DNA from: Cohnella fermenti | GTDB taxonomy: Bacteria > Bacillota > Bacilli > Paenibacillales > Paenibacillaceae | DNA: 64,000 bases | Reading direction: 5' to 3' | Assembly (NCBI RefSeq): GCF_004801405.1 | Contig: NZ_SSOB01000034.1 | Location: forward strand, 26,431 to 90,430 | Shown here: positions 41,444 through 48,743 of the stretch, piece by piece | Numbering within the stretch: the stretch's first letter is position 1 | Layout of the letters: every line of letters begins with the position of its first letter | Translations under genes and position numbers: made by a program | The notes under the pieces: generated by a model | What the model saw: the letters and a program-made list of their open reading frames with translations, nothing else | What the model was told of the DNA's origin: nothing | The model's database searches: none

Positions 41444-41559
41444 GTATGAATCAACATCGGGAATTAACATTCCGATAACGCGATTCAGCGTTCCCCTTAA
41501 CGTTCCGGCGGTAAGCTTGATGTAAGACAACATCTTGCGATACCGAGAGGAGAATGACG

Positions 41560-41847
41560 ATGAACGCTGCCGTCCCGAGTGCTCCCGAACGCTTCCTTGC
41601 CTGCATGGAGACCTCTCCTAGACTGTCGGACAAGTTGACTTGCCGCGAAGCTCTTCGCACGATCAACGGGTATCCCGAAGCCGATTACTTCCTCGTCTGC
41701 GATCGTTCCGGGAAGCCGCTCGGCTATCTGGAGAAGCACCAATTCATGCTGTCGCTCAGCGGGCGCCTCGGCCTCGATCTCTATTACTCGAAGCCCGTCC
41801 GCCAACTGATGAAGAGCCTGCCCCTTCCCTTAAACGCCGCCATCTAA
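41560..41847 (+). CDS. Small CBS-like protein, possible domain remnant
   Basis: 95 aa from ATG 41560; the ATG two codons earlier has the ribosome site GAGGAG too close. The segment about 25-65 (LTCREALRTINGYPEADYFLVCDRSGKPLGYL) looks like half of a CBS pair: a helix, the sheet-forming FLVCD and the GxPxGYL turn. It resembles the region preceding the catalytic domain in some cyclic-di-GMP enzymes. Here it ends soon after, at KSLPLPLNAAI. Either a free-standing half-CBS unit or the 5' relic of a larger gene. The hairpin at 41892 follows. Confidence 0.55.
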   Translation: MNAAVPSAPERFLACMETSPRLSDKLTCREALRTINGYPEADYFLVCDRSGKPLGYLEKHQFMLSLSGRLGLDLYYSKPVRQLMKSLPLPLNAAI

Positions 41848-41891
41848 CCCCCTGCAGCGGCGCCCATCCTTCCGTAAACGTCCCATTAGCA

Positions 41892-41925
41892 GAGAACCGC
41901 CAGGGAAGCTCGCCCCTGACGGTTC
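41892..41925. terminator. Terminator between the CBS-like gene and fabI
   Basis: AGAACCGCCAGG / CCTGACGGTTCT (one mismatch, 10-nt loop) followed by TTT on the plus strand. It lies between convergent genes. Confidence 0.65.
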
Positions 41926-41946
41926 TTTGAATTGCGGGGAATATTC

Positions 41947-42723
41947 TCACAGCCCCATGATGTGGTAGCCCGCATCGACGTGAATGACTTCCCCGGTGAT
42001 GCCGCGGGACAGGTCGCTCACGAGGAACATCGTCGCATCCCCGACCTCGTTCTGGTCGACGTTGCGCCGCAGCGGCGCGCGTTCGACGACGACCGAGGAG
42101 ATCTCGTTGAAGCCGGACACTCCCTTCGCCGACAGCGTGCGGATCGGGCCTGCGGAGATCGCGTTCACGCGGATGCCGTCCTTGCCGAGATCTTCGGCCA
42201 GATACCGGACGCACGCTTCCAGAGCCGCCTTCGCCACGCCCATGACGTTGTAATTGCGCACGACGCGCTCGGCCCCGATGTAGGACTGGGTAACGATCGC
42301 GCCTCCTTCGGTCATCCACTTGCGCGCCTCGCGCGCCACCGCGACGAGCGAATACGCGCTGGAATCCTGCGCGAGCAGGTAGCCTTCGCGGGTCGTATCG
42401 ACGAATTCGCCTTGCAGCTCGTCCTTGCCGGCGTACGCAAGCGAATGGACAACCCCGTGGATGATGCCGGCTTCCTCGCCGATCTTGGCGTATGCGGCGG
42501 CGATGCTCTCGTCGTCGGACACGTCGCAAGCGGCGACCATGAGCGGCCGGATTCCGTTCTCGGCCAGCAGCTTGGTCAGGCGGTCAAGCGACCGCTCTTT
42601 GCGATAGGTGAAGATCAGCTCCGCGCCGTGCTCGTGGAGCGACTTCGCGATTCCCCAGCCGATACTCCTCTCGTTCGCGACTCCCATGACGACGATTTTT
42701 TTGCCAGCGAGCAGATTAGACAT
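41947..42723 (-). CDS. fabI: Enoyl-[acyl-carrier-protein] reductase (NADH)
   Basis: Reduces trans-2-enoyl-ACP in the last step of the fatty-acid elongation cycle; cytosol; target of triclosan. 258 aa from ATG 42723 (CGGAGGAAC site). The nucleotide-binding start GVANERSIGWGIA (14-26) is FabI-specific. Active-site residues Tyr148, Tyr158 and Lys165 (YNVMGVAK, Y-x6-K) are in place. Length and motifs separate it from FabL and FabK. Transcribed alone. Confidence 0.96.
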   Translation of the reverse strand: MSNLLAGKKIVVMGVANERSIGWGIAKSLHEHGAELIFTYRKERSLDRLTKLLAENGIRPLMVAACDVSDDESIAAAYAKIGEEAGIIHGVVHSLAYAGKDELQGEFVDTTREGYLLAQDSSAYSLVAVAREARKWMTEGGAIVTQSYIGAERVVRNYNVMGVAKAALEACVRYLAEDLGKDGIRVNAISAGPIRTLSAKGVSGFNEISSVVVERAPLRRNVDQNEVGDATMFLVSDLSRGITGEVIHVDAGYHIMGL

Positions 42724-42871
42724 GGTTGTTTGTTCCTCCGAATCTCGTATTGCGCGTTCATGCGCCGAACGCAAGGAAGCACCCCCGGATGGAGGTGCCG
42801 ACTTCTCTCCTTGCCAACTTCTTGTTATTATACTACGTTCCCCTTCGGCGAACCACTTCGTCCGCTTCCGA

Positions 42872-43372
42872 TCAGTCGGCCGCTTCCGGATACGCCGGCG
42901 GAATGAGCAGGTCGAGCGGCAGGATCTCCACGGCAGACACGTAACGGAACGACGAGAAGCGCTCCCGAAGCTGTTCCGTCGAGCAAGGCGAAGCGATAAA
43001 GATCGTCAGCCCCTGCTTATGGATGATCCGCTCGCTCGCTTCCGCATCCGACAGGTCGGGGAAGTAGCGAAGCGACTCGCCTTCCGAATGTACGCCCAGC
43101 AGCAGGTCCATCGACACCGCGACGTTGAGCGCCTCCGCTTGCGCGAAGCGAACGACGACCCGGTACAGGCTGCGGATGGCAAAAGGAAGAACGGTCCCGT
43201 TCGGAGTGGAACCTTCTTCCATTATTGACAACGCTTTATTCTTCGAACGGATCGGCGTTCTCACGGCGCTGCGGCCCACAAGTGCGCTGCGGCGGACTCC
43301 CTGCCTGCTCGGAAGGGCGCCTCCGCGTGGGCTTGACATGAGAACGGCAGATTTGCTCTTCTCTCTTCGCAT
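42872..43372 (-). CDS. Hypothetical protein
   Basis: 166 aa. The start at 43372 has an excellent GGAAGGAG site at 7-nt spacing, so the basic N-terminus (about 1-45, many Arg/Ser/Lys) is probably translated. Residues about 60-166 look folded: beta-alpha elements FAIRSLYRVVVRFAQ, ALNVAVSMDLLLGV, LTIFIASPCSTEQLRERFSSF and ILPLDLLIPP. I recognise no family. Neither membrane segments nor a signal peptide are evident. It lies upstream of fabI on the same strand but 148 bp away. Confidence 0.65.
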   Translation of the reverse strand: MRREKSKSAVLMSSPRGGALPSRQGVRRSALVGRSAVRTPIRSKNKALSIMEEGSTPNGTVLPFAIRSLYRVVVRFAQAEALNVAVSMDLLLGVHSEGESLRYFPDLSDAEASERIIHKQGLTIFIASPCSTEQLRERFSSFRYVSAVEILPLDLLIPPAYPEAAD

Positions 43373-43683
43373 GGTTCGGCTCCTTCCACATTGTAGCTAT
43401 TGCCCGGCATAAAGAAGATGTGCTATCGCGATCAAATATCGTATGGTCGGCGGAATAGATCGCTCCAGGCTCCGCTCCGGCAGCTCCAATCCATTGGACG
43501 AATCGGTCGTTCATAGTTTTCTAAATTATACTTGGGTTCTCGTCACGATTCAACAAAATAATCGGTATTTCGCACCATTCTCCTCTAGCGCGGCAGACGT
43601 TACGAGCATTGACGTCAAGGGCAGCAAGGCGGATAATTAGCCTCAAATCAAGGACCGGCACCGACCGGCAAGGAGGTCGTCGC
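43373..43683. other. Intergenic region without recognisable features
   Basis: 311 bp between the divergent hypothetical gene and the cysteine-cluster gene. The right half is AT-rich and may hold their promoters, but no clear sigma-A pair, terminator or repeat was found. Confidence 0.5.
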
Positions 43684-43974
43684 ATGGATTGCCGAATGGG
43701 CTGTGCAGCCTGCTGCATCGTCGTCTCCATCTCCTCTCCGATTCCGGGAATGCCGGAAGGCAAGCCTGCCGGCATCCGGTGCATCCAGCTCACGGAAGAC
43801 AATCGGTGCCGCCTGTTCGGCAAGCCGGAGCGCCCCGCCGTATGCGGCAGCCTGTCCGCTTCGCGCGAGATGTGCGGCTTCTCGAACGACGACGCTTTCC
43901 GGATTCTCGGCGAGCTGGAGAGAGCGACCGCCCCTTCCCGGCCCGAGCACGATCAACGGGCACGGCCAATATGA
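43684..43974 (+). CDS. YkgJ-family cysteine-cluster protein
   Basis: 96 aa from ATG 43684 (AAGGAGG site). It opens with a tight cysteine group, MDCRMGCAACC (Cys3, 7, 10, 11), followed by Cys29 (RCIQL), Cys38 (RCRLF), Cys50 (AVCGS) and Cys60. The spacing fits the zinc- or iron-sulfur-chelating YkgJ/CxxCxxCC family. The molecular function of that family is not established. Stand-alone gene. A 17-aa-repeat region begins about 90 bp downstream. Confidence 0.88.
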   Translation: MDCRMGCAACCIVVSISSPIPGMPEGKPAGIRCIQLTEDNRCRLFGKPERPAVCGSLSASREMCGFSNDDAFRILGELERATAPSRPEHDQRARPI

Positions 43975-44070
43975 TTAATACGATAAATAACTATATAGGT
44001 TGAACGAATGAATTTAACCTGGCAAGCTGCAACCGCATACAACTGCGAATCAGAAACTCTTGGCCCGAGG

Positions 44071-44276
44071 CCGGAACAGGCGATTAAGCACGAAATTTCG
44101 ATTATATTTCGCGGCCTGCGTTCAGAACGATCGATTAAGCATAAAATTTCGACTATATTTCGCGATCTGCGTCCGGAACAAGCGAATATGCATGAAATTT
44201 CGATTACATTTCCCGATCTGGGTCCGGAACAAGCGAATAAGCATGAAATTTCGATTACATTTCCCGGCCTGTGCGT
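44071..44276 (+). repeat. Repeat array 3: four tandem units of 51 bp
   Basis: Units begin at 44071, 44122, 44173 and 44224 with the core GAAATTTCG at 44092, 44143, 44194 and 44245, an exact 51-bp period. Units 3 and 4 are nearly identical, 1 and 2 more divergent, and a partial fifth follows. Because 51 is a multiple of 3, the stretch stays open as a 93-codon frame (44008-44289) encoding a 17-residue repeat. It has no ribosome site, so I do not call a gene. Confidence 0.85.
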
Positions 44277-44397
44277 CCGGAACGACTAATTTCATCGCAA
44301 CAGCACCTCCATACATTGTGTGGAGTATCGAAACGAGTGTGCTCGTTAAATTCTATAGTCCAGCTTATATAATACGGCAAATTGACCAATTCCGCCT

Positions 44398-45261
44398 TCA
44401 GAGCGGCAGCTTCGAACTCAGCCACGCCCATACGGTGCCGAAGGTCAGCCCCAGGTTCGATTGTCCTTCCGCATTCACGTACGCCTCGCTCTCCCGGAAG
44501 TAGTCAGCATGGCCCCCGATGATCGGCACCTCGGCGGTTCGGCCGGGCCCGTGCCGTCCCCGCTCCCAGCTCGGCAAGCGCGGCCGTCGCGCATCGGATG
44601 GGGCGGCCTCGGCAGTCCTGCGACCGGAAGCCCATCCCCCGAACGTGCCGAGCCGGGTAACGGGGTCCGCTCGCCTTCCCGCAACCACATAGAAGGTATC
44701 TCCCGTCAACGAGGAAGGGATGCGCGACTTGGGCGAGCCGATCAGAACGACGTAGACCGGGCCGGGCCGCGTTGCCCGCAGAGCCGCTGCGGCATGGACG
44801 GCCGCCGTGCCCCCGCCGCTGTGGCCGATCAGAAGAAGCGGCAGGCTTGCGACGGTCGGGCCAGCCATGCTATCGGGCTGGAGACCGGAACCGGAACCGA
44901 AGCTTGTGCCGGGGCCGCAACCGGAGTCGGGATCGCAACCAGAGTCGGGATCGCAACCAGAGTCGGGATCGCAACCGGAGTCGGGATCGCCGGTTCGCCG
45001 CTCGTCCGCAAGCTCGGCTTCGATGTCCTTCCGCGCCCGTTCGCCTCCGATCGACTTGAACGTCCGCGCAGGGCCGAGACGCATATCGTGCGCGATCTCC
45101 CTCACCTGGACGATGCCGCTTCGGCTCCAATCGCCGTAAGGATACAGCAGCCGGGAAGATACCGGCAGGCCCGCTTCCGTCAGCTTGCGGTGCAGAATTG
45201 CGCGGAACCGCTCCATGAACAAGGGAGCGGTCTTCACTCCGGCGAGCAGATACAGCCTCAA
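44398..45261 (-). CDS. Predicted alpha/beta hydrolase with a DPDSGC repeat insert
   Basis: 287 aa. The nucleophile elbow LLLIGHSGGGTAAV places Ser148 as probable nucleophile, and VYVVLIGSPKSRIP (about 169-182) is the following strand. A histidine near the end (IIGGHADYF, about 250-258) would complete a lipase-like triad. Residues 92-115 are four tandem DPDSGC hexapeptides, followed by a Gly/Ser-rich stretch, an odd cysteine-rich insert before the nucleophile strand. No signal peptide. The start overlaps the M48 protease stop by 4 bp, so the two are coupled. Substrate unknown. Confidence 0.75.
   Translation of the reverse strand: MRLYLLAGVKTAPLFMERFRAILHRKLTEAGLPVSSRLLYPYGDWSRSGIVQVREIAHDMRLGPARTFKSIGGERARKDIEAELADERRTGDPDSGCDPDSGCDPDSGCDPDSGCGPGTSFGSGSGLQPDSMAGPTVASLPLLLIGHSGGGTAAVHAAAALRATRPGPVYVVLIGSPKSRIPSSLTGDTFYVVAGRRADPVTRLGTFGGWASGRRTAEAAPSDARRPRLPSWERGRHGPGRTAEVPIIGGHADYFRESEAYVNAEGQSNLGLTFGTVWAWLSSKLPL
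44917..44988 (-). repeat. 18-bp tandem repeat inside the hydrolase gene (4 units)
   Basis: Four in-frame copies of an 18-bp unit encode DPDSGC; units differ at one position only (GGAGTC versus AGAGTC). The near-identity at DNA level indicates recent expansion and likely length variation. Confidence 0.9.
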
Positions 45262-46541
45262 GAGCCCCCGCTTCCTTCGCCCGCGGCGAACCGCTCCGCC
45301 TTAACAATCCGGTCCATGTCCGTCGGATGGTCGTCCCGGAACAAGCGGACGAGCAGCGGCGGGTTCACGTCGCTTAAGGAGATCGTCGCCATCTGCTGAT
45401 ACATCTTGACCGCGCCGGCCGAGCTTCCGATCAGCTCGAACGCGTAATCGTCCGCGGCCGCTTCCGCGCTGCGCGATACGGCGTTGCTGATCGGCAGCGA
45501 GACGAAGCTGATGACCGACATCAGCAACAGAATAAGCGGAAGGGCGTTCATGTCCGCCGGCCCGGTTATGCGAAGGCGCTCGCCCCGCTTGCGGACGATC
45601 CGGACGTAGAGAGCTCCGCCGATCCAGAGGACGAAGAACGAAGTCGCCACCGTCCCGACAACGCTCCATTCCAGATGATGCATCTCGTAGTGGCCCATCT
45701 CGTGCGCCATGATGAGCAGCACCGCTTGCTCGTCCAGTCTCTTCAGCGTCGTGTCCCACAGCACGATTCGCAGCGACGAGCCGATTCCGTTCACATAGGC
45801 GTTCAATGAATTCGTCTTGCCCGACATCTTCACCTCGTACACCCGATCGGCCGGAATGCCCGCCTTGTCGGCGAGCGCGAGAATCTTCTCTTCGAGCGCC
45901 GGATCGGACAGCCTCGTGAACTTGTTGTAGAGCGGGTCGATGACGACCGGCTGGATGAACAGCATAAACACGCTGAACGGCACCGACAGCAGCCACAGCT
46001 TCAGCCACCAGCGCCCGCCGCGGGAGACAATCCAGAAGGCGACGGCGCTGACCGCGAGCGTCGTGACGTAGCCGACCGAGAATTGAACGCCCTTGTCTCT
46101 GAGCCAGCCGAGCACGGGCTGCGTCGTGATGCCGTAATGGCTGGACACCGCGAAGCTGAACGCCCGCAGCGGAAGGTAGAGCCCATACGAGAAGGCGCTG
46201 AGCGCGAGCACGTACAGAGGGAACCGGACGTAGATCGGCCAGCCTCGGCGTGCCATGCGGTCGCGGATTCCGCTGCCAAGCCCCGTCAGCATAAAAATAC
46301 CGTAGATCAACCATTCCCAAGGCCCGCTCATGAAGAAGATCCAGTTGCGAACGGCGTTGATCGATTCGCTGTCCGCGAGCTCGGCGGGCGTGAAGAAGGT
46401 CGCGGGGTCCGCCGCCGTGCCCCGGTACGCGGCCGGGACGTCGTTCGCGGACGTATACTGGACATAGATCGCCATCAGCAGCGCGTAAGCGACGAACGCC
46501 AAGGCGAAGACGATAAGCTTGTTGCTCCTTGCTGCTCGCAT
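45258..46541 (-). CDS. M48 family (Ste24/HtpX-like) membrane metalloprotease
   Basis: 427 aa. Transmembrane helices at about 8-27, 65-90, 105-127, 155-172, 182-200 and further pairs around 295-315 and 333-350. The zinc site is HEMGH (280-284) with the third ligand in the SAEAAADDYA segment (Glu360, Asp364), the Ste24-type E-x3-D pattern. The length matches CAAX-protease-like M48A members better than HtpX (about 290 aa). It probably degrades damaged membrane proteins. It is coupled by a 4-bp overlap to the hydrolase downstream. Confidence 0.9.
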   Translation of the reverse strand: MRAARSNKLIVFALAFVAYALLMAIYVQYTSANDVPAAYRGTAADPATFFTPAELADSESINAVRNWIFFMSGPWEWLIYGIFMLTGLGSGIRDRMARRGWPIYVRFPLYVLALSAFSYGLYLPLRAFSFAVSSHYGITTQPVLGWLRDKGVQFSVGYVTTLAVSAVAFWIVSRGGRWWLKLWLLSVPFSVFMLFIQPVVIDPLYNKFTRLSDPALEEKILALADKAGIPADRVYEVKMSGKTNSLNAYVNGIGSSLRIVLWDTTLKRLDEQAVLLIMAHEMGHYEMHHLEWSVVGTVATSFFVLWIGGALYVRIVRKRGERLRITGPADMNALPLILLLMSVISFVSLPISNAVSRSAEAAADDYAFELIGSSAGAVKMYQQMATISLSDVNPPLLVRLFRDDHPTDMDRIVKAERFAAGEGSGGS

Positions 46542-46587
46542 GTTCGGATTCCCTCGCTCTGTTATCGGGCTTTTCCCAGTGTCTCCC

Positions 46588-47271
46588 TTATTTGCGTCCG
46601 TAATCCGCCTTGATCTCGCCCCACGCTTCGGTCTCCCACTTGAGCACCTTGTTCGGATAGGAGTTCGTCCGCAGCCAAGCGAGCGCGCGATCGACGAGGG
46701 ACCAGATCTCCGCGGTGGAGTCGTTCCGGGCGAGCGTCGTCGCCACTTCCTTCTGCTTCACCCACTTGAGGGCGGTGCGGGAATCGCTGTATATCGTCTT
46801 CGTGCTGCCTTCTCTCTTCAAGTGGGCCAATGCGTGCACAATCGCCAGGAATTCGCCCAGATTGTTCGTCCCGTTCGGAATCGGACCGCAGGAGAAGACG
46901 ACATCGCCCGTCCGGGTGTCCACGCCCTTGTATTCCACCGGCCCCGGGTTGCCCCTCGTTCCCACGTCCACGGACAGGCTGTCGTAGTCGATCTCTCCCG
47001 CCGGCGCAGCCTTCGCTCCTCCCGCCTTCCTGGAGGTCCCCGCCGATGCGGAGGAGGTCGAAGACGAACCGCGGGATGCAGCGGACGATGCCTGGCCTCG
47101 GCCCCAATGCTTCTTCCATCCCTCCCGATAAGCCCGTTCCGCCTCCGCCTGGGTCGGATAAGACTTGTACTTGGCTTCCGCATAACCGTTCACTTGCGCT
47201 TGGCAAGCGGGCCAACTTCCGTAGATCCCCGGCTGGTGCCCTTCCCAGACCACGTAATATTTGCTTGCCAT
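46588..47271 (-). CDS. Ribonuclease H1-type protein with N-terminal viroplasmin domain
   Basis: Degrades RNA in RNA:DNA hybrids. 227 aa from ATG 47271 (AAGGAGAG site). The N-terminal RNase-H-hybrid-binding (viroplasmin) domain is at 2-52: KYYVVWEGHQPGIY and YPTQAEAERAYREGW. A Ser/Ala-rich linker (about 60-92) follows, then the RNase H fold with acidic residues Asp102 (SVDVGTRGNPGP), Glu140 (NNLGEFLAI) and Asp163 (IYSDSRTA). The first strand reads VDVGTRGNPG where typical enzymes have TDGSxxGNPG, so activity is likely but altered. Transcribed alone. Confidence 0.9.
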   Translation of the reverse strand: MASKYYVVWEGHQPGIYGSWPACQAQVNGYAEAKYKSYPTQAEAERAYREGWKKHWGRGQASSAASRGSSSTSSASAGTSRKAGGAKAAPAGEIDYDSLSVDVGTRGNPGPVEYKGVDTRTGDVVFSCGPIPNGTNNLGEFLAIVHALAHLKREGSTKTIYSDSRTALKWVKQKEVATTLARNDSTAEIWSLVDRALAWLRTNSYPNKVLKWETEAWGEIKADYGRK

Positions 47272-47466
47272 TCCGAATTCTCTCCTTCTGAGTGCGGTAT
47301 ACTTCCCTATTCTACCATGTCCGTCCTCCGGTTGCGCCACATCTATAGGCACAGACTATTAAATGATACAATCTTAATCTTAGACCCTTCGGCCGCAACG
47401 GGGTATAGTTAGGGCAACCGAATGATTATGCAACTTTACAGAAGAGTAGAAAAGAAGGGTTGTTCC

Positions 47467-48396
47467 ATGCTGCATTCCATCGTGTCGACATTGCTCCAGG
47501 TCATCGTCCCGCTCTCCATTCCGGTTATCGTAGGCGCGCTGCTGCGCCGCTTCAAGAACCTGGACACGAAGCCGCTGTCCGTTCTGTACTTGTACTTCCT
47601 GAGCCCGGCGATTCTGCTCGAGACGCTGACGACCGCCACGATCACAACCGAAGACGCGGCTTCAACGGTTGCGTTCTGCTTGATCAACCTGGCGCTGCTG
47701 TGGCTTGTCGCGACTGTCGTCGGCAAGCTGCTCAAGCTGCCGGCCCCCGAGAAAGCCGGACTGACGCTCATCTCGACGTTGACGAACAGCGTCAATTACG
47801 GACTTCCGCTCGTCCTGCTCGCCTTCGGCCAGCTCGGGCTCGACAAGGCCTCCCTCTACGTCGTCGTCCAGATTGTCCTGACGAACACGATCGGGGTTTT
47901 CTTCGCCGCCCGCTCGCAATTCTCGTTCGCGGACGCGGTGCGCTCCATCTTCAAGCTGCCGGCCATCTATGCCGCGATCTTCGCGTTCCTGCTGCGGGCG
48001 TTCGAGCTCAGCTTGCCGGACGGCTTGCAGAGCGGCATCGCCCTCTCCAGCGGCGCGTATTCCCCCGTTGTCCTCACGATTCTCGGCGCCCAGATGATCA
48101 GCGTCGGCTCGCAAGCCGCCGGGAGGACGAAGATCGAGACCCGCACCTTCTGGACGGGCATGGCAATCCGGACGTTCGCCGCTCCGCTGATCGCCGCTCT
48201 GATCATCTGGGCGCTTGGCGTCGAAGGGACGGCGGCGCACGTCTTCTTTATCCTCGCTTCCATGCCGGTTGCGGTCAACGCGGTCGTCCTGGCCGAGCGC
48301 TTCGACGCCGCGCCGAAGCTGCTCTCGAGGTGCATCCTCTGGTCGACGCTCTCCTCGTTCGTCTGGCTGCCGGTGTTGATCGGGTTCGTGAGTTGA
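47467..48396 (+). CDS. AEC (auxin efflux carrier) family transporter
   Basis: 309 aa from ATG 47467, with GAAGGG nine bases before; the open frame starts 15 codons earlier without a site. Ten hydrophobic segments, inverted-repeat topology of the bile/arsenite/riboflavin-auxin group. The conserved break LTNSVNYGLPL (about 104-114) matches the family NxxNxG(L)P motif. Members transport malate, malonate or amino acids; the substrate is unknown. A rho-independent terminator follows about 95 bp downstream. Confidence 0.9.
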   Translation: MLHSIVSTLLQVIVPLSIPVIVGALLRRFKNLDTKPLSVLYLYFLSPAILLETLTTATITTEDAASTVAFCLINLALLWLVATVVGKLLKLPAPEKAGLTLISTLTNSVNYGLPLVLLAFGQLGLDKASLYVVVQIVLTNTIGVFFAARSQFSFADAVRSIFKLPAIYAAIFAFLLRAFELSLPDGLQSGIALSSGAYSPVVLTILGAQMISVGSQAAGRTKIETRTFWTGMAIRTFAAPLIAALIIWALGVEGTAAHVFFILASMPVAVNAVVLAERFDAAPKLLSRCILWSTLSSFVWLPVLIGFVS

Positions 48397-48490
48397 GCAG
48401 CAAGCTTGCGACCGGCACGACAAGGGAGAGCTGCGTTCGCCGACTGCCCACCGTTCCTGCACCGCCACCCCGCGCGGGAGGACAGCTTGA

Positions 48491-48528
48491 GCTCGCTTGC
48501 CGTAATGCTGCGGTTAAGCGGGCTTTTT
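48491..48528 (+). terminator. Terminator after the AEC transporter
   Basis: GCTCGCTT pairs with AAGCGGGC (one G-T pair) plus an internal GCCG/CGGT, followed by TTTTT. The remaining 215 bp before the GH5 gene contain no clear element apart from a weak cre-like sequence (TGGAAGCGCATACA, 48581-48594, two mismatches). Confidence 0.75.
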
Positions 48529-48743
48529 CCCCATAATCCGTCCGGTTCCCTCCCGCTTCGCCGAGTAGTACACTCAATACTGGAAGCGCATACATAAAGT
48601 GGCTGTTTCCGACCTCTTCCCGCTTCTCGCCGTTCCATGATCGGAATGCTTCGCTTCGGCAAGCCCGCAATCCGAGTTGCCGTTTACTACCGTACTACCA
48701 TGAATTCACATACAACTACATTCTCAGAAGGAGTTGGGTATTA

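Noticed and set aside
44008..44289. 93-residue repeat protein gene
   Set aside because: The frame is open only because the 51-bp unit is a multiple of three; other frames across the repeat are also open. There is no ribosome binding site before the ATG.
48581..48594. cre site upstream of the GH5 gene
   Set aside because: TGGAAGCGCATACA has two departures from the cre consensus and no matching promoter beside it; too weak to call.
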